This document shows, in pieces, positions 16,382 through 25,141 of a DNA stretch of 64,000 nucleotides (position 1 is the first letter of the stretch; each line of letters starts with the position of its first letter). Origin of the DNA: an uncultured Bacteroidales bacterium (GTDB taxonomy: Bacteria; Bacteroidota; Bacteroidia; Bacteroidales; UBA932); contig CAKUTA010000002.1 in the NCBI GenBank assembly GCA_934691625.1, positions 310,001 to 374,000 of the forward strand, written 5' to 3'. Position numbers and translations under genes: made by a program. A model generated the notes under the pieces. It saw nothing but the letters and a program-made list of their open reading frames with translations. It ran no database searches and had not been told where the DNA came from.

Positions 16382-17497
16382 ATGATTGATCAGAAGGCAA
16401 TGCAGATGGAACTGGAATTGTTCAGGGAAATACTAGGAATAGAATCTACCAGCGGAACAGAACGCCGGTTTGCAGAGTTTCTGGAAAAGAAATTTCCGGA
16501 GCTGGAACCTGGCTGCCGGTGTGTCCGGTACGAGGTAGGGGACGGGACTTTGAACCTGCTTTTCCGATGGGGCGGTGATTCCATGGAAAAGCTCCCGAAA
16601 GTCCTGCTCTGTTCTCATCTGGATACCGTACCGCCCTATATCTCTCCTGAATTCAGGATGATAGCATCCGGGACAATGCTTCCTGACGGCAGGACTGCCG
16701 TTTCAGACGACATCCTGATAACAGGGAGGGGAAGCTGCGATGCCAAGGGACAGTTCTTCTCCATGTGGTCTGCATGCCGGCAGCTTGCAGCGGAAGGCTT
16801 CAGGGACTTCGGACTATTGTTGCTCGCAGGTGAAGAGACCGGTTCTTTCGGAGCAAAGGCATTTGACCGTGACTGTCCTGGCTCTGAATGGATTATAGTC
16901 GGGGAGCCTACTGACAATATGATGGTTTCTGCATCCAAGGGGACCAAGTCTTTCAATGTCACTGTCCGGGGAAAAGCCTGCCATTCCGGATATCCGGAGC
17001 TTGGACATAGCGCTGTCGATATTTTCATTGATATGATTGACAGGCTGAAAGGCATTGATTTTCCCGTGGATTCTGACCTTGGAGCGACAACATGGAACAT
17101 CAGCAGGCTGGTTTCCGATAATCCGCAGAACATACTCAGCCCGCTGCTGACATGCCGGATTTATTTCAGAACCACATTCGCTTCTGACCGTATGGTACAG
17201 GAGGTGATGGCAGGTATGGCGTCTGAAAATGTTGAAATTGAAGCTCTTGGCGGAGATACACCGATGCGCTATACGACTTTTGACGGATACGCTGCCAAGC
17301 CTGTCGCATTCGGCAGCGATACTCCACGGCTTTCTAAGTTCACTCATCGTTCACTCTGCGGTCCCGGCTCCATATCCGTGGCACATACAGCTTCGGAATA
17401 TGTGCTGGAGAGTGAGCTGGAAAAAGCATGCTGGCAGTATGCGGATATGACCAGGCGCATATTGACACATAATAACACTAAAGATATTGCACTATGA
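16382..17497 (+). CDS. M20-family metallo-deacylase (candidate succinyl-DAP desuccinylase)
   Basis: The 371-residue protein has the full metal-binding set of M20 peptidases: His79 and Asp81 in CSHLDTVP, Asp120 in GRGSCDAKGQ, the Glu151/Glu152 pair in AGEETGS, Glu175 in VGEPTDN and a C-terminal His in VAHTASEYV. The family includes DapE, ArgE and related N-acyl amino-acid deacylases. Position favours DapE, because dapD (the succinylase route) and dapF follow in the same block and no other deacylase is seen; ArgE-type activity on N-acyl-ornithine remains possible. It overlaps the next gene by 4 bases (ATGA). The start is uncertain because a promoter-like box lies directly before the ATG; 16400 and 16406 are alternatives. 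Confidence 0.75.
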   Translation: MIDQKAMQMELELFREILGIESTSGTERRFAEFLEKKFPELEPGCRCVRYEVGDGTLNLLFRWGGDSMEKLPKVLLCSHLDTVPPYISPEFRMIASGTMLPDGRTAVSDDILITGRGSCDAKGQFFSMWSACRQLAAEGFRDFGLLLLAGEETGSFGAKAFDRDCPGSEWIIVGEPTDNMMVSASKGTKSFNVTVRGKACHSGYPELGHSAVDIFIDMIDRLKGIDFPVDSDLGATTWNISRLVSDNPQNILSPLLTCRIYFRTTFASDRMVQEVMAGMASENVEIEALGGDTPMRYTTFDGYAAKPVAFGSDTPRLSKFTHRSLCGPGSISVAHTASEYVLESELEKACWQYADMTRRILTHNNTKDIAL

Positions 17498-19536
17498 ATC
17501 AGCTGATTATTGCCATATTGACGCTGCTGCTGGCTGTCTCGCCGAAGATTATCATACCGGCGCCTGCTGAGATTTCCGAGAGCCAGGGTGAATACGTCTT
17601 GCCTGAGCGCCTGTCATACAGCATTGTGTGCCGTGCTGATACTGCTGGTCTTGCATCACTTGAAAAATACATCGCGTCTTCCGGGATTGCTGCCGTGAAG
17701 CAGGCAAAAGCCGACGTCGGCATTGTCATAGGTGACAGAAAGCTTGACCGGCGGTTCTCCGGGGAAAGGGACTATGTGCGTGAGTCCGCATACATGCTGG
17801 AAGTAAGGCCTGATGGCATCAGCATCAGGGCGCTTGCACCTAAGGGAGCATTCTATGCGCTGCAGAGCTTACGGCAGATGGCGCTGAATGGGAAAAACCT
17901 TGTGCAGTGCTCCGTTACTGACTGGCCACGTCTGCCATATAGGGGCATGATGCTGGACATATCCAGGAACTTCTATGGGAAGGAATTTATTAAGAAACAG
18001 ATAGATGCGATGGCACTGATGAAGCTGGACAAGCTCCATCTCCATCTTACGGATGATGCCGGATGGCGCATACAGATAGACTCCAGGCCAAGGCTTACAG
18101 ACATGGCTGCGTGGCGTGTCGGGGAAACCTGGAGCCAGTGGGTGGAATCCGGCTATCAGTATTCTCAGAAAGGCGCCCAAAATGCCTCAGGAGGGTATCT
18201 GACGAAGAGCGATGTCCGTGAACTTGTTTCGTATGCCGCTGAACGCCAGATAGATATCATACCGGAATTCGAGATTCCGGGACATAGCCGCGAGGTCATT
18301 CATGCATACCCTGAGCTTGCGTGCATTGACAGAGACGGGAATCCTGCCATGAACACATCTGACATGTGTCCGGGAAGCGGCGCATTGCTGGACTTCATCA
18401 GCGATGTCATCGGGGAGCTTGTGGAGATGTTTCCTTCTGAATATATCCATATCGGAGGTGACGAGGCTTCGCGGCAGGCATGGAAAGGCTGCCCTCATTG
18501 CCGGAAGATCATGGAAGATGAACATATCTCCAGTTTGGCAGGTCTGCAGAGCCTGATAACACGGAAAGTGGAGAAAATAGTCGAGGCTCATGGCAGAAAG
18601 ATGCTTGGATGGGATGAGATAATGGAGGGAGGCCTTTCTGACAATGCTGTCGTGATGTCATGGCGCGGTACGGAGCAGGGCATGGAGGCGATGGCTGCCG
18701 GGCACGATGTCATCATGACCCCGAATGCATACTATTATCTGGACTATACACAGGATGCTCCGATATATCAGCCGGAAGCGATGGGCGGTTATCTTCCGCT
18801 TGAGAAGGTGTATTCATACGATGCCGATGTCCCTGATGTGCATCTCCTTGGTGTCCAGGGAAATATATGGACAGAACATATATCGTCGCCGGAACGTCTG
18901 GAGTATATGGCTTATCCGCGGGCATTTGCTGTGGCGGAAACTGGATGGAGCCAGGTCTCGCGTAAGGATTACGATGATTTCCGCAGGAGGGCATCTGCCA
19001 TGTGTGCTTCATTGAAATCGCTGGGCTACAGCCCTTTCGATATTGACAATGAATTCGGGGCAAGGTATGAGTCCACGGTGGGTGTGCAGCATCTGGCACT
19101 CGGCAAGCCTGTTAAGGTATTGACACCTTATGCTGAAAAATATAGCGCCGCCGGCGATGCTTCGGTCAATGACGGCCTGTGCGGTGACTGGGCATACGGC
19201 GATGGCCGCTGGCTTGGATTCTGCAGCGACATTGACATAATCATTGACCTGGAGAAACAATGTCCGGTACATTATGTCGGGGCTGCGTTCATGTCTCAGA
19301 GGACCAATTATGTCGGTCTGCCTGAACGGGTGGAGATTTATCTGTCAGATGACGGGGAGAACTTCACGAAAGCAGCTTCGGCATATTCGGAACTTCCTGC
19401 TGATACGGCGGAGATGTCCTATGTGACATTGCCGTGTGTGATAAACGGAAATGCCCGCTATGTCCGTTTCAAGGCGTTCAGGCGAGACATGCCGTTCCAT
19501 GACTGGCTGTTTATTGATGAAATTGTGGTGAATTGA
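17494..19536 (+). CDS. beta-N-acetylhexosaminidase, GH20
   Basis: The 680-residue protein starts with a signal peptide. It then has the GH20 N-terminal alpha/beta domain (about 25-145) and a TIM barrel with HLTDDAGWRIQI, IIPEFEIPGHSRE and the catalytic Asp323-Glu324 pair in HIGGDEAS. A C-terminal beta-sandwich of the discoidin type (VEIYLSDDGENF) follows. It removes terminal GlcNAc or GalNAc from glycans or murein fragments in the periplasm or outside. It overlaps the M20 gene by 4 bases and ends one base before the aspartokinase start, so it is embedded in a lysine/DAP operon. That context is unusual and hints at peptidoglycan turnover, but this is inference. Confidence 0.9.
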   Translation: MNQLIIAILTLLLAVSPKIIIPAPAEISESQGEYVLPERLSYSIVCRADTAGLASLEKYIASSGIAAVKQAKADVGIVIGDRKLDRRFSGERDYVRESAYMLEVRPDGISIRALAPKGAFYALQSLRQMALNGKNLVQCSVTDWPRLPYRGMMLDISRNFYGKEFIKKQIDAMALMKLDKLHLHLTDDAGWRIQIDSRPRLTDMAAWRVGETWSQWVESGYQYSQKGAQNASGGYLTKSDVRELVSYAAERQIDIIPEFEIPGHSREVIHAYPELACIDRDGNPAMNTSDMCPGSGALLDFISDVIGELVEMFPSEYIHIGGDEASRQAWKGCPHCRKIMEDEHISSLAGLQSLITRKVEKIVEAHGRKMLGWDEIMEGGLSDNAVVMSWRGTEQGMEAMAAGHDVIMTPNAYYYLDYTQDAPIYQPEAMGGYLPLEKVYSYDADVPDVHLLGVQGNIWTEHISSPERLEYMAYPRAFAVAETGWSQVSRKDYDDFRRRASAMCASLKSLGYSPFDIDNEFGARYESTVGVQHLALGKPVKVLTPYAEKYSAAGDASVNDGLCGDWAYGDGRWLGFCSDIDIIIDLEKQCPVHYVGAAFMSQRTNYVGLPERVEIYLSDDGENFTKAASAYSELPADTAEMSYVTLPCVINGNARYVRFKAFRRDMPFHDWLFIDEIVVN

Positions 19537-19537
19537 T

Positions 19538-20902
19538 ATGATACTGATGAAATTCGGCGGCACATCCGTCAAAGATAAGAATGCGATAGAGCGTGTCATC
19601 TCGATCGTGCGCGGAAGGATGGCGGACAAGCCTCTTGTAGTGGTGTCTGCCCTGGCAAAAGTGACTCGTGTCCTGTGCAGTATAGCAGAAGAGGCTGAAG
19701 CGCAGCACCTGAAGGAAGTGGATGAGCTGCTGGACTCATTGCGTGACAGGCATACGTCGCTTGCGGCTGAGCTGCTTTCTGATAATCCGGGAATTCTGGC
19801 GGAATGTGTGTCCGATGTTAATTCGATCCTGGACTCGCTTGCGGATTTCGCGCATGGCGTATGCCAGATAGGCGAGCTGTCTCCGCGCAGCTACGCACGC
19901 ATTGTCTCGACTGGCGAGGTCCTCTCGTCCAAGATTGTGGCTGCCGCAATGAATGTCTATGGCCTGAGCTGTCGCTGGCTGGATGCACGTAAGATGATTG
20001 TCACGGATTGCAGCTACATGTCTGCTGTTCCTGATCTTGATGCTACCGGTGCCAATGTGAGACGTCTGGTCCCTGAGGCTGCGAAAGGCGTGGCGGTCGT
20101 TCTGACTCAGGGCTTCATCGCTTCTTCCACGGAGGGTTCCCCGTCGGTGCTCGGGTTTGAGGGCTCTGATTATTCTGCGGCGATTTTCGGCATGGCTCTG
20201 GATGCGGAACGCATTGAGATATGGACAGATGTGGACGGGATACGCAGCGCGGATCCCCGTAAGGTGCCGGAGACACGCAGGATAGAGAAAGTGTCGTATG
20301 ACGAGGCTTCGGAAATGGCATATCTTGGTGCACGTGTCCTTCATCCGCTTACAATCGAACCGGCCAGGCGCCGGAATATTCCTGTGTATGTGCTCAATTC
20401 CATGTCCCCTGAAGCTCCAGGCTCCATAGTGACGTATGAACAGGTGAAGCCTGGCCCGAAGAGTGTTGCAGTGAAGGAAGATATTGATTATCTTGAGATT
20501 ACATCGGAAAAGATAGTCGGTGTGACGGCTATGCTTGCCGGCATATTCAATGCAGCTGCTGCGAATGCAGTGAAAGTGGTGCTTGCTGGGGCGTCAGAGG
20601 CGCGTGCAGGCATTACGCTGGAAAGCGGACAACCTGGTTTCGAGGCGTTTGTGTCGCAGCTTAGGGACACCTTCGGGGTGATGGTGTATAAGGATAAGGC
20701 TGAAGTCTCTGTCGTTGGCAATGCTGCCGTGACAACGCCAGGGCTTTCCGACAAGATCTTGTCGGCTGCCGGGGATGCAGCAGTCTATATGACCTCACAG
20801 AGCCCTACGCTGCTCAGCACAAGCATTGTCGTGGACAAGGCTGCTACCGGAGATATCGTGGTGCGGCTGCATGATGCGCTTTTTGCTCAATGCGCTGATT
20901 AA
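19538..20902 (+). CDS. lysC: aspartokinase (monofunctional)
   Basis: The 454-residue protein begins with the aspartokinase motif MKFGGTSVKD, followed by VVVSALAKVT. Substrate and nucleotide-binding segments are STGEVLSSKIVAA, TQGFIASSTEG, and EIWTDVDGIRSADPR. A C-terminal ACT-domain region (about 310-450) contains VKVVLAGASEARAGITLES, so feedback control by lysine or another aspartate-family amino acid is likely. It catalyses ATP-dependent phosphorylation of aspartate, the first step to lysine, threonine and methionine. It is fused to neither homoserine dehydrogenase nor DapA-type partners. It follows the GH20 gene after one base, and dapB follows after an 88-nt gap that contains element B1. 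Confidence 0.92.
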   Translation: MILMKFGGTSVKDKNAIERVISIVRGRMADKPLVVVSALAKVTRVLCSIAEEAEAQHLKEVDELLDSLRDRHTSLAAELLSDNPGILAECVSDVNSILDSLADFAHGVCQIGELSPRSYARIVSTGEVLSSKIVAAAMNVYGLSCRWLDARKMIVTDCSYMSAVPDLDATGANVRRLVPEAAKGVAVVLTQGFIASSTEGSPSVLGFEGSDYSAAIFGMALDAERIEIWTDVDGIRSADPRKVPETRRIEKVSYDEASEMAYLGARVLHPLTIEPARRRNIPVYVLNSMSPEAPGSIVTYEQVKPGPKSVAVKEDIDYLEITSEKIVGVTAMLAGIFNAAAANAVKVVLAGASEARAGITLESGQPGFEAFVSQLRDTFGVMVYKDKAEVSVVGNAAVTTPGLSDKILSAAGDAAVYMTSQSPTLLSTSIVVDKAATGDIVVRLHDALFAQCAD

Positions 20903-20916
20903 TAGGTGTATAGCTA

Positions 20917-20949
20917 TTTTCAAAATAGCACGATTTACTATTTTGAAAA
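20917..20949 (+). repeat. element B copy 1 (stem-loop in the dapB leader)
   Basis: TTTTCAAAAT (20917-20926) pairs with ATTTTGAAAA (20940-20949) around a 13-nt loop. The flank GTTAATATGCTGATAAAT is shared with other B copies. It lies 41 nt before the dapB ATG and fills most of the lysC-dapB gap. Confidence 0.7.
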
Positions 20950-20990
20950 GCGTTAATATGCTGATAAATAATGATTTAGAATTTATTTTT

Positions 20991-21692
20991 ATGATGGAAG
21001 TTCTCATAAGCGGCTACGGACGTATGGGCAGGATGATAGAAGGAGTCCTGCAGTCCAGGGGCCTGGCATGTTCCGGAAAGACGGAAGATATACAGTCCGT
21101 CGACAAGGAAACAGCGAAGAGGAGCATCTGCATTGACTTTACAGTTCCTGATGCGTTCAGGGCTAACTACAAGTTCATAGCAGAGAATTTTGCTGCTGCT
21201 GTGGTCGGGACCACGGGCTGGTACGACATCAGCGGCGAGGTGTTCGCGTATTTCGAGAAATGCGGGACTCCGCTGGTCTGGGCGTCCAATTTCTCTGTTG
21301 GGGTCAATGTCTTCTCTGCTGCTGTCGATATGGTTTCCAGGCTTCTTGCAAAGGCTGGCGGCTATGCTCCGTATATCGTGGAAAAGCATCATTGCCATAA
21401 GCTGGATGCTCCAAGCGGTACGGCGAAGACACTGGCGGCTGACATTGACCGCAATATGGGAGTGAAGACGGATGTCGCTTCTGTGCGTGTGGGTGAGCTT
21501 GCCGGTATCCATACTGTGGGATTTGAGGGTGGATGTGACCGCATAACCATTGAGCATGAGGCGTTTACGCGGCGGGGCTTTGCGGAGGGTGCTGTCATGG
21601 CTGCCGGAATGGCTGAGCGGCTGCTGTCAGATACAGGCAGGACACGGAATGTTTATGAGTTCCGTGAACTCTTTATTGGTAACGCTCATTGA
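20991..21692 (+). CDS. dapB: 4-hydroxy-tetrahydrodipicolinate reductase
   Basis: From the ATG at 20991 the protein has 233 residues: a Rossmann start EVLISGYGRMGRMIEGV, the segment IDFTVPDAFRANYKF, VVGTTGWYD and SNFSVGVNVF. The substrate-binding motif EKHHCHKLDAPSGTAKTLA carries the conserved His-His and Lys residues of DapB. It reduces the DapA product with NAD(P)H. A longer in-frame ORF back to 20826 would read through element B1 and the end of lysC, so it is rejected. The neighbour upstream is lysC and downstream dapA, separated by nested repeats. Confidence 0.92.
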   Translation: MMEVLISGYGRMGRMIEGVLQSRGLACSGKTEDIQSVDKETAKRSICIDFTVPDAFRANYKFIAENFAAAVVGTTGWYDISGEVFAYFEKCGTPLVWASNFSVGVNVFSAAVDMVSRLLAKAGGYAPYIVEKHHCHKLDAPSGTAKTLAADIDRNMGVKTDVASVRVGELAGIHTVGFEGGCDRITIEHEAFTRRGFAEGAVMAAGMAERLLSDTGRTRNVYEFRELFIGNAH

Positions 21693-21717
21693 TGTCAGCT
21701 TTTTTCGGATGCGTAAT

Positions 21718-22089
21718 TTAGAAGCTGTTTTTAAATTATTATCTGAAGGATTGAGAGTAAAAAGCTGCAGGTTCGACCGGGGAGCCGAGTAAGATAGCTG
21801 TGCCTATCTGACCTGAAGACCCTGGAAGAGGATGAAGGAATTTTACCTCAAAAAACTTTCGGACTTCTGCACTTCAGGCTTGCACCAGATAAAGTGGGCA
21901 AGCATAAAAGCATATATTTTCAGTTAATTAATTAAATATCAGCATATTAATATTTTCAAAATCGTCATATATGCTATTTTGGAAAATGCTGAATAATTGT
22001 AAATTAACGAATTGAGAAGCGGCACTGAGGGCTACAAGCCTAAAGTGTATAGTTTCGAAAACTTTTAATCATTTCTAAGCAGATTCTTA
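21718..22089 (-). repeat. element A copy 2, inverted and split by element B
   Basis: Read on the - strand this is a copy of element A. On the + strand its right end TTAGAAGCTG lies at 21718, and its body (ATTATCTGAAGG, GATAGCTGTGCCTATC, CTGAAGACCCTGG, TTTTACCTCA) runs to about 21859. The left end resumes at 22058 (AAAACTTTTAATCATTTC, then GATTCTTAG). The 198 bases between are element B copy 2. The whole fills the gap between dapB and dapA, which has no gene. Confidence 0.75.
21860..22057 (+). mobile_element. element B copy 2, inserted into element A with 8-bp target duplication
   Basis: The insert is flanked on both sides by AAAACTTT (21852-21859 and 22058-22065). Its ends, CGGACTTCTGCACTTCAGGC and the inverted GCCTAAAGTGTATAGTTTCG, form an imperfect terminal repeat of about 23 bp. 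The core stem-loop is TTTTCAAAAT (21953-21962), a 13-nt loop and ATTTTGGAAAA (21976-21986). No ORF is present, so it is a non-autonomous element. It is the most complete B copy here and defines the ends of the family. It lies 48 nt upstream of dapA. Confidence 0.75.
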
Positions 22090-22105
22090 GTAAAACATTG
22101 ATATA

Positions 22106-22978
22106 ATGGAATTCAAAGGACTTGGGACGGCGCTTGTCACGCCGTTCATGAAAGGTGAGGTGGACTGGGATGCCTACAGGATGCTGGTAAGGCGTCAGGT
22201 GGCTGCTGGGGTGGATTTCCTCGTACCGCTTGGCTCGACGGCAGAGACCCCATGCCTTGATGATGCCGAGAAAGTGAGGCTTCTTGATATCGCCAGGGAG
22301 GAGAGCAATGGCCTTCCGGTGGTTGCAGGCGTAGGAGCAAACTCGTTGACAGGCACTGTGCATAACATGCGCGTCCTTGACGGCCATGGGGCGGATGCCT
22401 ATCTGGTGGTGGTCCCGTTCTATAACAAGCCTACACAGGAAGGGCTGTACAGATATTTCAAGGCTGTGGCGGAAGAGACTGACAGGCAGGTTATTCTGTA
22501 CAATGTTCCTGGGCGTACCGGTACGAATATGAAGACAGAGACGACACTGCGTCTTGCGGAGATACCGAATGTGACGGCGGTCAAGGAGGCATCCGGAGAT
22601 GTGGCACAGATTATTGATATCAGGCGCCAGGCCCCTGAAGGTTTCAGCGTGTTGAGCGGAAATGATGACCAGACGCTTCCGCTTATGGCAAGCGGCGCCG
22701 ATGGTGTGATAAGCGTGGTGGCTAATATAGCGCCTCAGCTTATGAAGGCATTGACCAGGGCTGTGTCTGCGTCAGATCTTAAGGAGGCTATCCGCCTGAA
22801 CAACATCCTCGTGCCTCTGTATCATGCCTGCTTTGCCGAGAGCAATCCTATTCCTGTGAAAGCTGCGCTTTCGCTTATGGGCTTGTGCTCTGACGAGATG
22901 CGTCTGCCGCTTCTGCCTGCATCAGACAGCACCAGGGAGCTGCTTTCCGGAGTGCTGCGTGGGCTGGGCCTGTTATAG
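22106..22978 (+). CDS. dapA: 4-hydroxy-tetrahydrodipicolinate synthase
   Basis: The 290-residue protein is of normal DapA length. It has the opening GLGTALVTPF, the pyruvate-binding GSTAETPCLD, the catalytic Tyr in VVVPFYNKPTQEG and YNVPGRTGTNM, and the Schiff-base Lys in VTAVKEASGD (about residue 162). The sequence LSGNDDQTLPLMASGADG, also typical, follows. It condenses pyruvate with aspartate semialdehyde at the branch to lysine and meso-DAP. It sits between dapB and dapD, but with long leaders carrying element B on both sides, so it may be transcribed separately. Confidence 0.94.
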   Translation: MEFKGLGTALVTPFMKGEVDWDAYRMLVRRQVAAGVDFLVPLGSTAETPCLDDAEKVRLLDIAREESNGLPVVAGVGANSLTGTVHNMRVLDGHGADAYLVVVPFYNKPTQEGLYRYFKAVAEETDRQVILYNVPGRTGTNMKTETTLRLAEIPNVTAVKEASGDVAQIIDIRRQAPEGFSVLSGNDDQTLPLMASGADGVISVVANIAPQLMKALTRAVSASDLKEAIRLNNILVPLYHACFAESNPIPVKAALSLMGLCSDEMRLPLLPASDSTRELLSGVLRGLGLL

Positions 22979-23088
22979 TGGAGTGAGGCGTAACATTGGC
23001 GCACCTGCGCTCGGCAATAACAGCTGCGTTGTTAGGACGGCTATTGAAGCGTGAAATGTAAGGTGCTGAATGATAGTGGTATATGTGT

Positions 23089-23119
23089 TTTCAGAGTTGT
23101 GATTCTAATGACTCTGAAA
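23089..23119 (+). repeat. element B copy 3 (covarying stem-loop in the dapD leader)
   Basis: TTTCAGAGT (23089-23097) pairs exactly with ACTCTGAAA (23111-23119) around a 13-nt loop. The flank GGTTAAATAGTTGATATA matches the B-family arm. Compared with TTTTCAAAAT in other copies, the stem bases differ on both sides in a way that keeps pairing. It lies 82 nt before dapD, in a gap of 223 bases with no gene. Confidence 0.6.
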
Positions 23120-23201
23120 GCGGTTAAATAGTTGATATATAATAGATTATTCTCCACGGGCAGATGTGCATCTGTCGTGTTCCGGTTAGATGTTGTAGAT
23201 T

Positions 23202-23975
23202 ATGGATATTACGAAAGAGCGGTTTCTTGAGGTCTGTGCAGACCTTGAAGCCGGAAAGATACGGGTCGCCGAGAAGGTTGACGGAAAATGGGTTGTGAAC
23301 TCATGGATAAAGGAGGTGATACTGGCTGGGTTCCGTCTGGGAACGCTTGCCGACATGTCGGAAGGGCAGTTCAGCTTCATTGACAAGGACACTATTCCTG
23401 TCCGCAGGTTTACAGTGGAGGACAAGATCCGTATCGTTCCTGGAGGCAGCTCTGTACGTCGTGGCGCATACCTTGCCCCGTCAGTGATAATGATGCCTCC
23501 TGCATACGTGAATATCGGTGCTTATGTAGATGCAGGATCAATGATTGATTCACATGCGCTTGTGGGGTCATGTGCGCAGATCGGCAGGAATGTCCATATT
23601 GCAGCTGCCGCCCAGATCGGGGGAGTGCTTGAGCCTGTTGGGGCAATGCCTGTAATCATCGGGGACAATGTCTTTATCGGCGGGAACTGCGGTGTCTATG
23701 AGGGCGTCCTTGTGGAAGATGGGGCAGTGCTTGGATCTGGTGTGATAATCAACAGATCTACAGCGATCTACGATGCTGTATCAGGCGTATATATACGTCC
23801 GGATGAGGATGGACGTCTGGCCGTTCCTGCCGGGGCTGTGGTCGTGGCAGGAAGCCGTCCTGTACGCCGTGGACCTGGGGCTGCGGAGGGTATCCATGTC
23901 TATACGCCTGTGATTGTGAAGTACAGAGACGGCAAGACAGATGCGTCAGTGGAGCTGGAGGACCTGCTGCGATGA
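23202..23975 (+). CDS. dapD: tetrahydrodipicolinate N-succinyltransferase
   Basis: The 257-residue protein has an N-terminal helical part and a left-handed beta-helix of hexapeptide repeats (about 95-200: [60 protein letters not shown]). The pattern after GGVLEP matches DapD of the succinylase branch and not the acetyltransferase DapH. It uses succinyl-CoA to acylate tetrahydrodipicolinate. Many Bacteroidales use the one-step DapL instead, so the presence of dapD implies an acyl route with an aminotransferase and a deacylase, the latter probably the M20 protein at 16382. It overlaps dapF by 4 bases (ATGA). Confidence 0.9.
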   Translation: MDITKERFLEVCADLEAGKIRVAEKVDGKWVVNSWIKEVILAGFRLGTLADMSEGQFSFIDKDTIPVRRFTVEDKIRIVPGGSSVRRGAYLAPSVIMMPPAYVNIGAYVDAGSMIDSHALVGSCAQIGRNVHIAAAAQIGGVLEPVGAMPVIIGDNVFIGGNCGVYEGVLVEDGAVLGSGVIINRSTAIYDAVSGVYIRPDEDGRLAVPAGAVVVAGSRPVRRGPGAAEGIHVYTPVIVKYRDGKTDASVELEDLLR

Positions 23976-24955
23976 CATTCTATAAATATCATGGTGCAGG
24001 GAATGATTTTCTCATTGCTGACGGACGGGACATCCGCATTGACCTGACTCCGGAGTGGATTTCTGCCATTTGTGACAGGCATACGGGCGTAGGCGCTGAC
24101 GGGGTGATGATTTTGGAGCGTGATCCGGCGGCTGATTTCAGGATGCGCTACTATAATTCTGATGGTTCAGGCGGGATGATGTGCGGTAACGGAGGGCGCT
24201 GCATAGTGGCTTTCGCCGCGGATCTCGGATATACTCATTTCCTGTTTAATGCCCCTGACGGGCAGCATGTTGCGGAAATTGTGACAGCGAAGGAGGCTGA
24301 GGCTGTTTCAGACCTGGGTTGCCATCCCCGACTTTCCGTGGGCACGGCTGCTTGCGGCGGCTTCACGACAGAATCCCGTATCGTCAGGCTGAAGATGCGT
24401 GATGTGGAAAATGCTGTTCCATATCCGCGGGATGGCTCTCAGGCTCTTGGCGCTGAACTGGATACCCCGGGGATGCTTGGCGGATGCGACTGGTTTCTTG
24501 ATACCGGGACCCGTCATCTTGTGCGCTTCGTGAACGATGTCGCGGATTACGATGTGACAGGAGAGGGGAGGATCCTGCGCCATGACCGGCGCTTTGCACC
24601 TGCCGGAGTGAATGTGAATTTTGTCCAGGTCAATGTCCCTATATCTTGTCATGACGGAAGCTCTGCTGTGCATGGTGCCATAACGGTGCGGACGTTTGAG
24701 AAAGGCGTTGAGGATGAAACCCTTGCATGCGGCACAGGGATTGTCGCGTCTGCACTTGCCACATGGCTGTCCACTCCCCGCCATTCCTCAGGTGCGCATG
24801 GAACTCCTGTGCGGATAGATGTCAGGGCACGTATCTCGGATCTGTCCGTCACTTTCACTCCTGAGCTGAGGCATGCTGACGGTACGTCAGGTTTCCGTGC
24901 GGAAAATATCTGGCTGGAGGGTCCTGCGGCCTATGTATGCCGTATCGAGATATGA
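23972..24955 (+). CDS. dapF: diaminopimelate epimerase
   Basis: The protein has both catalytic cysteines of DapF: one in [10 protein letters not shown] (about residue 73) and one in [12 protein letters not shown] (about residue 253). It also has the opening [13 protein letters not shown] and the [11 protein letters not shown] motif. At 327 residues it is longer than the usual 265-285; extra sequence lies mid-protein (about 110-185) and near the C-terminus ([13 protein letters not shown]). It converts LL-DAP to meso-DAP for lysine and peptidoglycan. The start overlaps the dapD stop, which shows translational coupling. An element A copy follows 11 nt after the stop. Confidence 0.92.
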   Translation: MTFYKYHGAGNDFLIADGRDIRIDLTPEWISAICDRHTGVGADGVMILERDPAADFRMRYYNSDGSGGMMCGNGGRCIVAFAADLGYTHFLFNAPDGQHVAEIVTAKEAEAVSDLGCHPRLSVGTAACGGFTTESRIVRLKMRDVENAVPYPRDGSQALGAELDTPGMLGGCDWFLDTGTRHLVRFVNDVADYDVTGEGRILRHDRRFAPAGVNVNFVQVNVPISCHDGSSAVHGAITVRTFEKGVEDETLACGTGIVASALATWLSTPRHSSGAHGTPVRIDVRARISDLSVTFTPELRHADGTSGFRAENIWLEGPAAYVCRIEI

Positions 24956-24966
24956 TGTCTGGATTT

Positions 24967-25120
24967 TAAGAAGTTGCTTTGAAATGTTGAGGTAAAATTC
25001 CTTCATTTTCTTCCAGAGTCTTCAGGCCAGATAGACACCGCTATCTTTTCCGAATCCACGGTTGAATCTGAAGTTTTTTCTTCTCAAACTTTCAGATAAT
25101 GATTTCAAAACAACTTCTAA
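24967..25120 (+). repeat. element A copy 3 (between convergent genes)
   Basis: The ends TAAGAAGTTGCTTTGAAAT and ATTTCAAAACAACTTCTAA form the terminal inverted repeat. The interior has CTTCATTTTCTTCCAGAGTC, GATAGACACCGCTATC and TTCAGATAATGATTTC. It is about 12 bp shorter than copy 1, missing part of the left interior. It fills the gap between dapF and the convergent membrane regulator gene and may end transcription from both sides. Confidence 0.8.
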
Positions 25121-25141
25121 GAATTTCCCCTGGCTACGTAT

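Noticed and set aside
20826..20990. N-terminal extension of dapB
   Set aside because: It would read through the lysC 3' end in another frame and the element B stem-loop; the Rossmann start fits the ATG at 20991.
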